DNA of 64,000 nt from Candidatus Accumulibacter sp. ACC003 (GCF_907163085.1 NZ_CAJQTX010000006.1:124001-188000), one strand, 5' to 3'. Counted from the stretch's first letter, positions 25,966 through 35,001 are shown. Notes: generated from the sequence alone by a model not told the origin. Translations and numbers: made by a program.

Positions 25966-27543
25966 ATGATGTCATTTGCGCCCAAGCGCGCCCCGATACG
26001 GCGTCGAACCAAACTCGCAGTCGCCTTCGTTTCCGTGTTACCGCTTCTGACTGCGGGCGCGGCCGAGGCATCGGTCATCGTGTCGAGCGGTTTTGAAGGT
26101 GGGTCGCAGCTCATCAATTGCGCGTTGGGCCAGTGCTTCCGTCCGCCCGATACGATGGGCGCCGTGGGAACCACGCAGTTTCTTGAAACCAGCAACGGCA
26201 GCATCCGGATCTATGACAAGAACACCGGTGCCGTGCAATCGAGCGTGAATATGGCGGCATTCTGGGCGGCCGCCGGACAGCCTGGCGGCGCCGGGGGTGA
26301 CCAGCGCGTGTTGTTCGACCATTACACCAATCGCTGGATCGTCAGTGGCTTCGGCCCAACGGGCAACACGGTCAATATCGCGGTATCCAGCAATGCGAAC
26401 GCGTTGGGGCCGTGGCAATCCACCCGGATCACGGGTGTGGTCGGCACCACGCTGGACTACCCGACCCTGTCCCTGGATAACAAGGGTGTCTACATCGGCA
26501 CCAACAACTTCAACTCCAGCGACACCTTCACCGGCACCAGCGTGTTCGTGATCCCGAAAACCGGCCTGTTCGGCGGTGCGCCGACCTTGACCGACATGAC
26601 GACCCTCACCACGCCGGCGGCCGGTCCGAACAACGGCTTCGCGATCCAGGCGGCGCTCAACTGGCAGGGCAATCCGACCAATACCGCAGCAGTCATGGCT
26701 GACAGCAAGGTTTCCGACGCTCAGGTTTTCTATCGGCTGAGCGGCGTGAACGGTGCCGCTGCCACGCAGTCCGCGTCGGCGACCATCACCGGCTCCCACT
26801 ACGCTTACTACGGCGACGGAGGACGTCAGCCCGACGGCAGCCAGGTGGTCGACCTGTTGAGTCCGCGGATCAGCGCCAATGTGGCGCAACTCAACGGCAA
26901 GTTGTACTCGGCGATCACCGTTGAAAATCCGAATGACTTAGGTCATTCGGGCGTTCGCTGGTCGGTGGTCGACGCCCTCAGCGGATCGCTGATCGGGCAG
27001 GGCTTCATCGGTGGCGGCGGGTACGACTACTATGAAGGCTCCATCGCGGTTAACGAATTCGGCGAAGCGGTGATCGGCTACAACCGGTCAGGCTTCCAGA
27101 CGGACGACAGCAACGGCGACGGCCTGGCCGACGGCAACATCAGCTTCCTCGCACGAGCCTTCCTGGTCGACGGCATTGGCGGGCTCGACCAGCAGGGTTC
27201 CGACATGCTGCTGCGCGTCAGTGGAATCAGCGACTACCACTGCGGTACTCGCACCAACCCGGCTGACTGCCGGGAGCGATGGGGCGATTACAGCGCGGTC
27301 ACCTTCGATCCGACGAACCACCACGATTTCTTTGCGATCGGTGAATATGCGAGTGAATGGGCGGTCATCCCGAACTTCACGACCACCGAGCGAGCGATCT
27401 GGAACACCTACATCGCCAAGATCGCTTTTACCCAGTCTACCGCCGTTCCCGAACCCGAGACCTACCTTCTGGTGCTCCTTGGCCTGGCGCTGGCGACGGT
27501 TTCGACGCGGCGCGGCCAGCCGACGACGGGTGTTTCCACATAG
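25966..27543 (+). CDS. Secreted PEP-CTERM sorting-domain protein
   Basis: The 525-residue protein has a signal peptide (after the basic KRAPIRRRTK, a hydrophobic stretch to AEASV) and a C-terminal PEP-CTERM tail. The tail comprises VPEPETYLLVLLGLALATVS followed by basic TRRGQ. PEP-CTERM proteins are sorted by exosortase in bacteria that make extracellular polysaccharide. The middle resembles a beta-propeller-like secreted domain with PPDTMGAVGTTQFLE. The ATG pair at 25966/25969 follows GGAGGG. No exosortase gene is in the window. Confidence 0.87.
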   Translation: MMSFAPKRAPIRRRTKLAVAFVSVLPLLTAGAAEASVIVSSGFEGGSQLINCALGQCFRPPDTMGAVGTTQFLETSNGSIRIYDKNTGAVQSSVNMAAFWAAAGQPGGAGGDQRVLFDHYTNRWIVSGFGPTGNTVNIAVSSNANALGPWQSTRITGVVGTTLDYPTLSLDNKGVYIGTNNFNSSDTFTGTSVFVIPKTGLFGGAPTLTDMTTLTTPAAGPNNGFAIQAALNWQGNPTNTAAVMADSKVSDAQVFYRLSGVNGAAATQSASATITGSHYAYYGDGGRQPDGSQVVDLLSPRISANVAQLNGKLYSAITVENPNDLGHSGVRWSVVDALSGSLIGQGFIGGGGYDYYEGSIAVNEFGEAVIGYNRSGFQTDDSNGDGLADGNISFLARAFLVDGIGGLDQQGSDMLLRVSGISDYHCGTRTNPADCRERWGDYSAVTFDPTNHHDFFAIGEYASEWAVIPNFTTTERAIWNTYIAKIAFTQSTAVPEPETYLLVLLGLALATVSTRRGQPTTGVST

Positions 27544-27611
27544 GATATTGCTGACATCTCCTGCCAACGACGAAAAAAGAGGCGCGGCGTGAAACTCGCT
27601 TTCTGTCTTTC

Positions 27612-28055
27612 ATGCTTCTTGCCGTGAGGACACCTGAGTTCTACTCTTTCATTCGCCATGTGCTGGCGGTCGCGATTATCGGAGGATCGCTGGTCGCAAC
27701 CGCTAGTGAGGCAGCAGAAGTCCCAGGCCCCGTGGTCGGCGCCTGGGGTGGCGATCGCCTAAACCTCATCCTCGACGTGCAGGGCGGTAAACTCGACTAT
27801 GACTGCGGCTCAGGTTCGATCAACGAGCCGCTGCGGATTGATTCGCAGGGCCAGTTCACCGCTCGTGGTGCCCACACAGCGCATCATGCCGGACCCGAAA
27901 TGGCCGCTGGGACCGCAACGACGCGTGCCGCCACCTATGATGGTCGCGTGTTTGGAACCGTACTCGAGCTTCGCGTGCGGATCGACGACGAGGCCATCGT
28001 ACGTAGCTACCGGCTTGAAAAGAACCAAAAGGTCAAACTGATCCGGTGCCGTTAA
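27612..28055 (+). CDS. Small secreted hypothetical protein
   Basis: The 147-residue product has an N-terminal hydrophobic stretch (VLAVAIIGGSLVATASEAAE) that looks like a signal peptide. A compact domain follows with VVGAWGGDRLNLILDVQGGK, YDCGSGSINEPLRID and a C-terminal KLIRCR. The pattern 'GAWGG...YDC..G.I.EP' recalls a family of uncharacterised periplasmic proteins. Two cysteines (in DYDCG and at the C-terminus) could form a disulfide. It follows the PEP-CTERM gene by 68 bp on the same strand. Function unknown. Confidence 0.7.
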   Translation: MLLAVRTPEFYSFIRHVLAVAIIGGSLVATASEAAEVPGPVVGAWGGDRLNLILDVQGGKLDYDCGSGSINEPLRIDSQGQFTARGAHTAHHAGPEMAAGTATTRAATYDGRVFGTVLELRVRIDDEAIVRSYRLEKNQKVKLIRCR

Positions 28056-28441
28056 CTCCGTAACGTGACGGGTAGATTGCGCGATACGGAGCCCAATAAA
28101 AAGGGGGCAGGCGCATCCATCAATGAATCGCCCCTTCGGTTCTTGCCTGGTCGCCAGTTACTTTGCCAGCGAGTGTCGCTGTGCTGGCCGCAATAGTGCC
28201 TCAGGTTGCGGTAGCCGAGAAAGAGAGTGTTTGACTTGAATTTGGCACTCCCGCATATGCCGAGGGCGTCTGAACGGCGGCATTGTAGTCCTGCCGCAAC
28301 CGGCCGCTTGCGGCCGATTGTACGCATGGCATCGACAACCGGCGTCTGAGCCCGCTTACTCCGCCAGGTCTGCTGCGTGTCGAAACTTGTCAAGGGACGC
28401 AGCCCTTCCCTCAGCGAGCGGCCGCTCCATCTGCATCGCTG
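28056..28441. other. Spacer between convergent genes
   Basis: The 386-bp interval lies between convergent transcription units. CTCCGTA (28056-28062) and TACGGAG (28084-28090) could form a 7-bp stem near the end of the upstream gene. Nothing else is recognisable. Confidence 0.4.
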
Positions 28442-29884
28442 TCACGGCTTGGCCTGATTTTTGACAGGCCCAGACGCCGCGATTTTGGTGGTCGCCTGCA
28501 GTGCCTGTTTGGCAGCCTCGCGCATCTTTGAATCCTCGTCCAGAGTCATTTTCTTCAAGAACTGGATGCTGCTATCGCGGTTTTGAGAAAATCGATAGAA
28601 AAGCGCCCAAGAGGCGATCGCTTCGTCGAGCTTCCCCTGTTTTGCCTGGCTCTGGCCCAGATTGGCCCAAGACATTGCTCGCCCCGGCTCGAAAACCAGC
28701 GACAGAAGAAGCAACGGTTCTGCCGCAAGGGGATCGTTATTGCGGAAATGCGCATAGCCCAAATTCGCGGCGATTTCCGCATTGGTGGAATTGAGTTGGT
28801 AGGCGGCTTCAAAAGCCTGGATGGCCTCGGCGAGTTGTCCATTGCGGAGATATTCGACGCCTCGTTTGTTTTCCGCGCGTGCGCGCCCTTGCGCGCCAGC
28901 CGGCGAGGACTTTGCCAGGTTGAGCTGTTCAATACGACGCTTTGTCGCAAGAATGGCCGTCTCCTTGCCGGCGCCGCCGTCGACCCTGGCGTCGGCGATC
29001 ATCTGTCGAACATATGTCTCGCCGACAGCGATATCTGGGTGTCGAGCAACTGACGGTGATATCCGAGGCGGGGTAGCGGCAGAGGGCGGTGTAGCAGCGG
29101 CGGGCGATTTAGGGGGCGGGGCAGCGGCGGCAGTGGGCGGCGATGGCGGTGACGGAGCAACAGTGGGCAATGCTGCTGGCACTGGCCGCGCGGCAGCGGC
29201 GGGCGATTTAGGGGGTGGGGCAGCGGCAGCCGCGGGCGGTGGTGGCACGGGCAGTGCGGCAGCCGCGTCCGGCGCAGGCTTTGCAGTCTCCTTTTCCGAT
29301 CCGGAAATCCGCAGGTCAGCACAGCTATCATAGTGCTCATAATGCTCCGGATTCGTAGCGTCCATATGGGTAGCAATCCACACCCATTGCAACACGCAGT
29401 GTGACGGGTCACAAGGGAGTTCTCGGGGGATCGTGACCGTCATATGGCCAGCGATATCTTCCCCCTTCTTTCCTGGCTCGGGGTGGGCCGAGCCAGCGCA
29501 GTTCACCATTTCCCCAATCTGAACCTTCTTGCCAGGCGTCAAGGGGTCGAACAAATAGGCGTAGCAATATCCCGCGTGATTTTCTCCGTCAGGGAACAGG
29601 AGCTTGAGTTGTAGCGGGCCGGGTGTGACCTCGGTGAATTTCTTGTTGAACTTGAGTCCGAGACAAGGTTCTCTTCGGAGTTCTTCCTTTACACCAGCAA
29701 TAGGCCAGGATTTTTGCTGGCCCGGCATTTGTTCCATGGCACGTGACTTGGGGTAGGTCATGTACCCGTGCGCATGCGCTGCAGTCGCCAGCAGGCTTTG
29801 GAAAATTCCCAACATCACGAGTAGGCCAAACCGAATCGCTATTCGGCTACGGAGCGGACCAGCAGACCGTCTTGATTGCTTCAT
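28442..29884 (-). CDS. LPMO-like secreted protein with Pro/Ala linker and TPR domain
   Basis: The 480-residue protein has a signal peptide predicted to be cut after AHA (residues 36-38), exposing His39 as the mature N-terminus (HGYMTYPKSRAME). Such an N-terminal His is half of the copper 'histidine brace' of lytic polysaccharide monooxygenases. His103 in ENHAGYCYAYL could be the other half. The domain ends CVLQWVWIATH ... SCADLRI, as in PF03067/AA15-like LPMOs. A Pro/Ala-rich linker (about 210-285) with a repeated APPPKSPAAA module follows, then about three TPRs. Substrate unknown. It is a paralogue of the next gene. Confidence 0.75.
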   Translation of the reverse strand: MKQSRRSAGPLRSRIAIRFGLLVMLGIFQSLLATAAHAHGYMTYPKSRAMEQMPGQQKSWPIAGVKEELRREPCLGLKFNKKFTEVTPGPLQLKLLFPDGENHAGYCYAYLFDPLTPGKKVQIGEMVNCAGSAHPEPGKKGEDIAGHMTVTIPRELPCDPSHCVLQWVWIATHMDATNPEHYEHYDSCADLRISGSEKETAKPAPDAAAALPVPPPPAAAAAPPPKSPAAAARPVPAALPTVAPSPPSPPTAAAAPPPKSPAAATPPSAATPPRISPSVARHPDIAVGETYVRQMIADARVDGGAGKETAILATKRRIEQLNLAKSSPAGAQGRARAENKRGVEYLRNGQLAEAIQAFEAAYQLNSTNAEIAANLGYAHFRNNDPLAAEPLLLLSLVFEPGRAMSWANLGQSQAKQGKLDEAIASWALFYRFSQNRDSSIQFLKKMTLDEDSKMREAAKQALQATTKIAASGPVKNQAKP

Positions 29885-29956
29885 TTGTTGCGCCCTCTCT
29901 GGACTATTGTTCGATTACTCCGGGGTGCCACCAGGCTCAGGATGCCGAACGCGGCC
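29882..29956 (-). repeat. Duplicated upstream segment, copy next to LPMO-TPR gene
   Basis: This segment closely matches 30612-30686. On the minus strand both copies contain the tail of a small ORF (G-I/V-LSLVA ... VQRGRNK, stop), a GAGAGGG ribosome site and the ATGA start of an LPMO-like gene. Here the rest of the small ORF is missing, so only its tail was carried in the duplication. Confidence 0.8.
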
Positions 29957-30614
29957 TTGGCAGAGGAAGTGCTTCAGAAGCGGGTGAAGTCAGCGGCGCC
30001 GACGCAGGCTTTGCGGCGTCCTTTTCGGCTCCGGTGATTCGCAGGTCGGCACAGTTATCATAGTGCTCAAAATGCTCCGGATGCGTGGCGCCATTTTGGC
30101 TGGCAATCCAAACCCATTGCAGCACGCAGTGTGACGGGTCACAAGGGAGTTTCCGTGGGATCGTCACCGGCATATGGCCAATGATGTCGTGCCCTTTCTT
30201 TCCCGAGGCAGGGTGATCTGAGCGAGCGCAATCATTCATTTCGCCAATCTGAACCTTCTGGCCAGGATTAAAGGGGTCAAGCAAATAGACGTAGCAATGT
30301 CCGACGTGATTTGCTCCGTCAGGGAATAGGAGTTTGAGCTGTAAGGGGCCGGGTGTGACCTCGGTGAATTTCTTGTTGAACTTCAGTCCGAGACAAGATT
30401 CTCGCCTGAGTTTTGCCTTGATACCCGCGATCGGCCATGCTTTTTCCTGGTCCCGCATTTGTTCCATGGCACGTGACTTGGGGTAGGTCATGTAACCGTG
30501 GCCATAAGCCGCAGTCGAGATCAGGATTTGGGAAATTCCAACGATCAAGAGCAGGCCAAAGCGAAACGGGTTTGGCCTGTGAAGCGGATCTGCAGACAGT
30601 GTTGATGGCTTCAT
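29937..30614 (-). CDS. LPMO-like secreted protein (short paralogue)
   Basis: The 225-residue protein is a close paralogue of the LPMO domain of the neighbouring gene. The predicted cleavage after AYG leaves His39 N-terminal (HGYMTYPKSRAME), His103 lies in ANHVGHCYVYL, and the domain ends CVLQWVWIASQ ... NCADLRI. It lacks the TPR region and ends in a short Pro/Ser tail encoded at the duplication junction. The start overlaps the stop of a small upstream ORF (ATGA at 30614-30611), with GAGAGGG about 8 bp ahead. Copper oxygenase activity is inferred. Confidence 0.75.
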   Translation of the reverse strand: MKPSTLSADPLHRPNPFRFGLLLIVGISQILISTAAYGHGYMTYPKSRAMEQMRDQEKAWPIAGIKAKLRRESCLGLKFNKKFTEVTPGPLQLKLLFPDGANHVGHCYVYLLDPFNPGQKVQIGEMNDCARSDHPASGKKGHDIIGHMPVTIPRKLPCDPSHCVLQWVWIASQNGATHPEHFEHYDNCADLRITGAEKDAAKPASAPLTSPASEALPLPRPRSAS

Positions 30615-30907
30615 TTGTTGCGCCCTCTCTGGACTATGCTTCGATGACTCCGAATTGCCACCAGGCTCAGGACGCCAAACGGGATGTTCAAGTCAAGCCG
30701 TTTACTGTGCTTGTTGACGCGATTTACTAACGCGTGCTTTAAAAAACCGGCGCCGATCAGCGATAAGATAATTTGGGTGCCGACGCTGCCGATGCCGACG
30801 TTTGCCGACAGCGCCTTGCCTGTCGCAGGCGCCATCCCGACGCGAGAGCCGATGATGAGGGCCAGGGCGAGGCCGCAAACGAGTTTTGGATCGAGCGAAG
30901 TGGGCAT
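30611..30907 (-). CDS. Small hydrophobic protein upstream of LPMO-like gene
   Basis: The 98-residue product has two hydrophobic stretches (LVCGLALALIIGSRVG and GTQIILSLIGAGFLKHALV) and a basic C-terminus ending VQRGRNK. It lies 9 bp after the lactonase gene and its stop overlaps the LPMO start as ATGA, which suggests a three-gene transcript. No strong ribosome site is visible. Its last 20 or so codons are duplicated with amino-acid-level conservation upstream of the second LPMO gene. Function unknown. Confidence 0.5.
   Translation of the reverse strand: MPTSLDPKLVCGLALALIIGSRVGMAPATGKALSANVGIGSVGTQIILSLIGAGFLKHALVNRVNKHSKRLDLNIPFGVLSLVAIRSHRSIVQRGRNK
30612..30686 (-). repeat. Duplicated upstream segment, copy next to short LPMO gene
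   Basis: Partner of 29882-29956, 730 bp away. It encodes the C-terminal part of the small hydrophobic protein and the ribosome site of the short LPMO-like gene. The offset matches a single tandem duplication of this tail plus the LPMO domain. Confidence 0.8.
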
Positions 30908-30916
30908 CGTGTGCCG

Positions 30917-32074
30917 TCAGCACGCCGGCACGGGCAGGAGGACCACAGGCTTGTCGAGTTCGACCGCAGCGCCCGTCAATACGGGCAAACCAGTCGCGGG
31001 GTCGAGGCGCAGAACGGTGATGCGGCCCGACCCCTGGTCGGCGGCGAGTATGTAGTGGCCGCTTGGGTCGATGACGAAGTGCCGGGGGTCCTTGCCGCCG
31101 ACCGGCGCGTGGCCGACGCGGGTCAAGCGGCCCGTGCCGTCGTCCACGCGGAAGGCGGCAAGGCTGTCGTCGCCGCGGTTCGACCCGTAGACGAATCGAC
31201 CGTCGGGCGACACGGCGACCTCGGCCGTCCAGCTTTTCCCGGCGAAGCCCTCGGGGAGGGTGCTCAGCGTTTGGAGCCGCGAGAGGCTTCCCTTCTCGGC
31301 GTCGTAGGCGAACACGGCGACTGTCGAGCGGAGCTCGTTGATTGCGTACAGGTACTTCCCGGTTGGGTGGAAGCTCAGGTGGCGCGGGCCGGCACCCGCG
31401 TCGAGCGGTGCCGCACCGTGGGGCTCGAGGGTGCCCTTGGCGGCGTCGAAGCGGTAGATGAAAATCCGGTCGGCACCGAGGTCGGGGGCGAAGGCGAATC
31501 GCTCCGCAGCGTCGAGGTAGATGCCGTGGGCGTACGGCTTGTCCTGCCGGCCTTTGTTCGGACCCGAGCCCTCGTGGACCCGTACGGCCGTTGCGCGCCG
31601 CAGCCGACCGTCGGCGTCGATAGGCAGGACGGCCACGCTTCCTCCACCGTAGTTGGCGACCAGGACCTTGCGTCCGTCGTGGTCGACGAGCAGGTGGCAG
31701 GGACCGCTGCCCTCCGACGGTTGCTGGTTCAGGAGCGTGAGGTCACCAGTCTTCGGATCGATCGCGAACGCGCTCACGACGCCCGTCTTCGCACCCTTGA
31801 AAGTCGACACCTCGCCGACCGCGTAGAGGAAACGCCCGCTCGGGTGGCGCGCCAGAAACGACGGGTTCTTCGTCTCGGCAACGAGGACCGGGCGCGTCAG
31901 CGTGCCGGTAGCGGCGTCGAAGGTGAGTCGGTAGATGCCCCGACTGGTGCCGTCGGTGTAGGTCCCGACGTAGACGGCGAGAGGCCCGGGCGTCGCCGGA
32001 CACGCGGCCACCCCGGACACCGCCAGCGCTCCGAGAGCGAGCAGCAGTGCAGGAAGGGCGGGGGCTGTCGTCAT
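30917..32074 (-). CDS. Lactonase-family beta-propeller protein (6-phosphogluconolactonase-like)
   Basis: The 385-residue protein has an N-terminal export signal (hydrophobic ALPALLLALGALAVSGVAAC), with a Cys that could be lipidated. The seven-bladed propeller starts LAVYVGTYTDGTSRGIYRL and contains HPSGRFLYAVGEV, GSGPCHLLVDHDGRKVLVAN, GAGPRHLSFHPTGKYLYAIN and DPRHFVIDPSGHYILAADQG. Cytosolic Pgl homologues hydrolyse 6-phosphogluconolactone; an exported form more likely acts on another lactone or sugar. The ATG at 32074 begins the signal. Confidence 0.88.
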   Translation of the reverse strand: MTTAPALPALLLALGALAVSGVAACPATPGPLAVYVGTYTDGTSRGIYRLTFDAATGTLTRPVLVAETKNPSFLARHPSGRFLYAVGEVSTFKGAKTGVVSAFAIDPKTGDLTLLNQQPSEGSGPCHLLVDHDGRKVLVANYGGGSVAVLPIDADGRLRRATAVRVHEGSGPNKGRQDKPYAHGIYLDAAERFAFAPDLGADRIFIYRFDAAKGTLEPHGAAPLDAGAGPRHLSFHPTGKYLYAINELRSTVAVFAYDAEKGSLSRLQTLSTLPEGFAGKSWTAEVAVSPDGRFVYGSNRGDDSLAAFRVDDGTGRLTRVGHAPVGGKDPRHFVIDPSGHYILAADQGSGRITVLRLDPATGLPVLTGAAVELDKPVVLLPVPAC

Positions 32075-32650
32075 GTTCTTGATGCTGCGCCGTCGGAGGC
32101 GCTCCGTCAACACTGGCCTGGCGGCGCGAATTTGCAGCTGTTTTCGCGCCGGCGCGGTAATGCTTGCCAACCTGGAGTTGCCAATTGGCTTCCTGCTCTT
32201 GCCCCCGGCGCGGTATGAAAAACCTATAAGTCAGTCCGTTACCTCTGCGGATCGGCCTCGTCAGTGGGCCGTGCTCGATAGTTCCAGCGGATGTTCGGCG
32301 GCGTCGACAAGGGCAGCAAAGAAGCGCCAAACGGCGAAGTGAGATGGATCATTGCCATTTTTTCCAAGCAAAGAAGATCGCGTTTCACAACGGCCGCGAC
32401 AGAACTGCGCCATTTTGCGCATCTAGATGCCAGGCGAGATCAGGATCCGAGCCGCCAGTGCCGCGGTTTCGATGGGCAAAAGCATCCGGTTTGCCGATCT
32501 ATAGAACTGCCGAGCGCTTCCGCCAGGCGCTCCAGTCCACATGCGCTCCGGTCGAAGAAAGTTAGCGACTTGGCAGGTGTCCTGTACTATTCCTGCTCTG
32601 GACTCTTGATCCAGAACATGAAAAGGCCGACAAGCCCGTTGAAAGCGCAC
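32075..32650. other. Region between divergent lactonase and heme-sensor genes
   Basis: No gene is supported in these 576 bp. A plus-strand frame stays open from 32291 into the next gene but has no ribosome site or family match before 32651. Both divergent promoters should lie here; none is clear. Confidence 0.5.
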
Positions 32651-33541
32651 ATGAACGCCTCTGTGACGACCATCGCGGGCATTGTCCGCAGATCAACCCT
32701 GCTGGTCTTCCTCTGCGCCGTCGTCATCGGCTCCGGGACGTTTTTCCTGGTCTACAACGCGGCGACAATGCGCCACGTCGAGGATGAGGCACGCACCCTG
32801 CTCGGCATCGCCCTGGCGGCGCGGGCCTACACCGTCGAACAGATCACCCCCTTGCTCGAGAAAAACCCGGACGGCGAATTTCACCGTGAACAGGTGCCCT
32901 CGTTCGCCGCGCAGGCGATTTTCAAACGATTCGTCGGTAATACCGGCGATTACAGCTACCGCGAAGTGGCGCTCAACCCGACAAACCCGGTCGACCGGGC
33001 CAACACTTTCGAGAGCGAACTGATCACCGGCTTTCGCAAGGACCCGGCCCTGAAGGAAGTCACGGGGATCAGAGATCACGAGGGCGACCCGCTCTTCTAC
33101 ATCGCGCGGCCCATCGTGATCCGCGACCCGGCCTGCCTCGTCTGCCATTCCACGCCCGATAAGGCGCCAAGGGCAATGGTCCAGATCTACGGCGACACCA
33201 ATGGCTTTGGCTGGACCGAGGGCGAGACCATCGGCGTCCAGTTGCTGACCGTGCCGATCGAGCAGGAGCGCCGGTCGATCTACGAACTCGTCGCCGTGTT
33301 CCTCGCCATGCTGGTGGTGCTCTTCCTCTTCGTCTCGGTGATGGTCACCGTGCCGCTCCAACGCCACGTCATCCGGCCGCTGCAACAGCTTTCCGACGTC
33401 GCCGAACGATCGAGCCTGCGCGAGGAAGACGAGCCGCTGCCGCAGACCGGCGCGCGGGAAATCCAGCGCCTGTCGCAGGCGATCTCGCGACTGCGCACCA
33501 GCCTCAGCCTCGCCATGAGAAACCCAAGCGACCCGAAATGA
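32651..33541 (+). CDS. Membrane sensor with Tll0287-like (DUF3365) domain and heme c motif
   Basis: The 296-residue protein has a first membrane segment (about 17-37, LLVFLCAVVIGSGTFFLVYN) and a periplasmic Tll0287-like domain (about 40-205). That domain carries CLVCH at 162-166 (CxxCH, c-type heme attachment). A second membrane segment (212-234) leads to a HAMP-like tail with VIRPLQQLSDVAE. No kinase or cyclase domain follows. The ATGA overlap at 33538 couples it to the MscS channel gene. The start could also be an ATG at 32618; neither has a strong ribosome site. Confidence 0.85.
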   Translation: MNASVTTIAGIVRRSTLLVFLCAVVIGSGTFFLVYNAATMRHVEDEARTLLGIALAARAYTVEQITPLLEKNPDGEFHREQVPSFAAQAIFKRFVGNTGDYSYREVALNPTNPVDRANTFESELITGFRKDPALKEVTGIRDHEGDPLFYIARPIVIRDPACLVCHSTPDKAPRAMVQIYGDTNGFGWTEGETIGVQLLTVPIEQERRSIYELVAVFLAMLVVLFLFVSVMVTVPLQRHVIRPLQQLSDVAERSSLREEDEPLPQTGAREIQRLSQAISRLRTSLSLAMRNPSDPK

Positions 33542-35001
33542 GGCGCTCGGCGCCGCTTCTCATTCTCGTCGCAGGGCTCGGCCTCGCGCTCTACTGGGTG
33601 GTCGGGGCCTTCGGTCTCTTCCAGTCCCTGCCCCTGGTCAAACAGATCGTGGCCGATGCCGGCCTGGTCGTCGCCGCTGTGGCGCTGGTGATGCTGGTCG
33701 CCAATTTCATTCTCGACGTGCTTCTCACTGCCACCTTTCAGGTCGCCCCCAACGATCTCGTGCGCGCGGTCGTCATCGCCCTACTGGCCGTCATCGCCAC
33801 GACCCTGCTGCTCGCCTTCTTCGGCGTGGACGTCCTGTCGATTCTGACCACCTCGGCAATTCTCGGCGCGATTGCCGCCGTGGCCATGCGCTCCTCGTTC
33901 GGCGGCGTGATGGCGGGCATTTCCCTGTCGTCGCTGCCGCGTTTTGGCATTGGCGCCACCATTGAATTCAACGGCGAACGGATGACCATCGAGAAACGGA
34001 CGATGTCCAGCATCATCGGACGTCGCTCCGACAACGTGCGGCTGCTGGTGCCGAATTCTGTCCTCGTGGGCGCCATGATCGTCATGTTTCCCGAAGACGG
34101 GCCGACGCGTTTCGACGTCTTCCTTCACCTTCCTCCCGATGTCCCCCCGCAACGGATCACCGACCTTCTGGCCGACGCCTTCGTCGATATCGAACATCTC
34201 GATACCACGTGTCCGGTCGAGGTCGCCCCGATCGAGACGCGCCCCGATCTCGGCTCGATCAAATACCGCATCCGACTCTTCGCGCGCGATCAGGAAGACG
34301 CCGACCGCCTGAGCGGCGAAGTTCTGCGCCGGGCCTGGTATGTCCTGAACCGGGCCGCGATCGGTCAGCCGAAGAACAAATTCTACGAAACTCCCCCCTG
34401 GCAGGGACCGACCCTGGCCGCGGCCCTTGCTGCCGCCTGCCCCGATTTCACCCCCGAGCGTCGGGAGGCCGTGCTGCGTCAGGGCCGGACCTATCGCTTC
34501 GCGCCGCTGGAAATGCTGCGCTTTCCCGATATCGACGCCGGCTGGGCCGTACTGATCCTCGAAGGCCGTGCCAGTACCCGGAGCGGCCACTACCTGAACA
34601 TCGTCGGCCATGGCCGGGAGGCCGACGAACACCTGCCGGCGATGCCGGTAGAGCAGCTGTCGACCAGTGCGGCGGTGCGCACGATCGCCGGCCTGCTGGC
34701 CGCCGAGGTCGGTCCCATCGCGGAAAGACTGGTGCGCGAAACGATCAACACCACGCGCACTCGTGCCGATCTGCTGGCCGCTCTGGCGTCCTTCATCCCC
34801 GTTGCCGAGCGGCGCGCGGCGTTCATCGAGGCTGGCCATGATCTTGCGGGTGGCGTCGGCACGCGCGGACCCGGAACGATCCAGATGCTCTGCCGCGATG
34901 CCCTCGGACGGCAGATCCCCGAACCCGAACTGCGCGCTGTCAGCGAACTGATTGCCGTCACCTTCCCCTCCGAAATCCACCCTCAAGAGCTGATCGGCTA
35001 G
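33538..35001 (+). CDS. MscS-family mechanosensitive channel
   Basis: The 487-residue membrane protein has four to five hydrophobic segments. The MscS pore/beta core follows: FGVDVLSILTTSAILGAIAA, then AMRSSFGGVMAGISLSSLPR, and GRRSDNVRLLVPNSVLVGAM. Family members open under membrane tension and may gate ions or small solutes. The C-terminal 200 residues (from about 300) are longer than E. coli MscS and could hold a degenerate cyclic-nucleotide-binding fold, which I cannot confirm. It overlaps the heme-sensor gene by 4 bp. Confidence 0.87.
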   Translation: MRRSAPLLILVAGLGLALYWVVGAFGLFQSLPLVKQIVADAGLVVAAVALVMLVANFILDVLLTATFQVAPNDLVRAVVIALLAVIATTLLLAFFGVDVLSILTTSAILGAIAAVAMRSSFGGVMAGISLSSLPRFGIGATIEFNGERMTIEKRTMSSIIGRRSDNVRLLVPNSVLVGAMIVMFPEDGPTRFDVFLHLPPDVPPQRITDLLADAFVDIEHLDTTCPVEVAPIETRPDLGSIKYRIRLFARDQEDADRLSGEVLRRAWYVLNRAAIGQPKNKFYETPPWQGPTLAAALAAACPDFTPERREAVLRQGRTYRFAPLEMLRFPDIDAGWAVLILEGRASTRSGHYLNIVGHGREADEHLPAMPVEQLSTSAAVRTIAGLLAAEVGPIAERLVRETINTTRTRADLLAALASFIPVAERRAAFIEAGHDLAGGVGTRGPGTIQMLCRDALGRQIPEPELRAVSELIAVTFPSEIHPQELIG

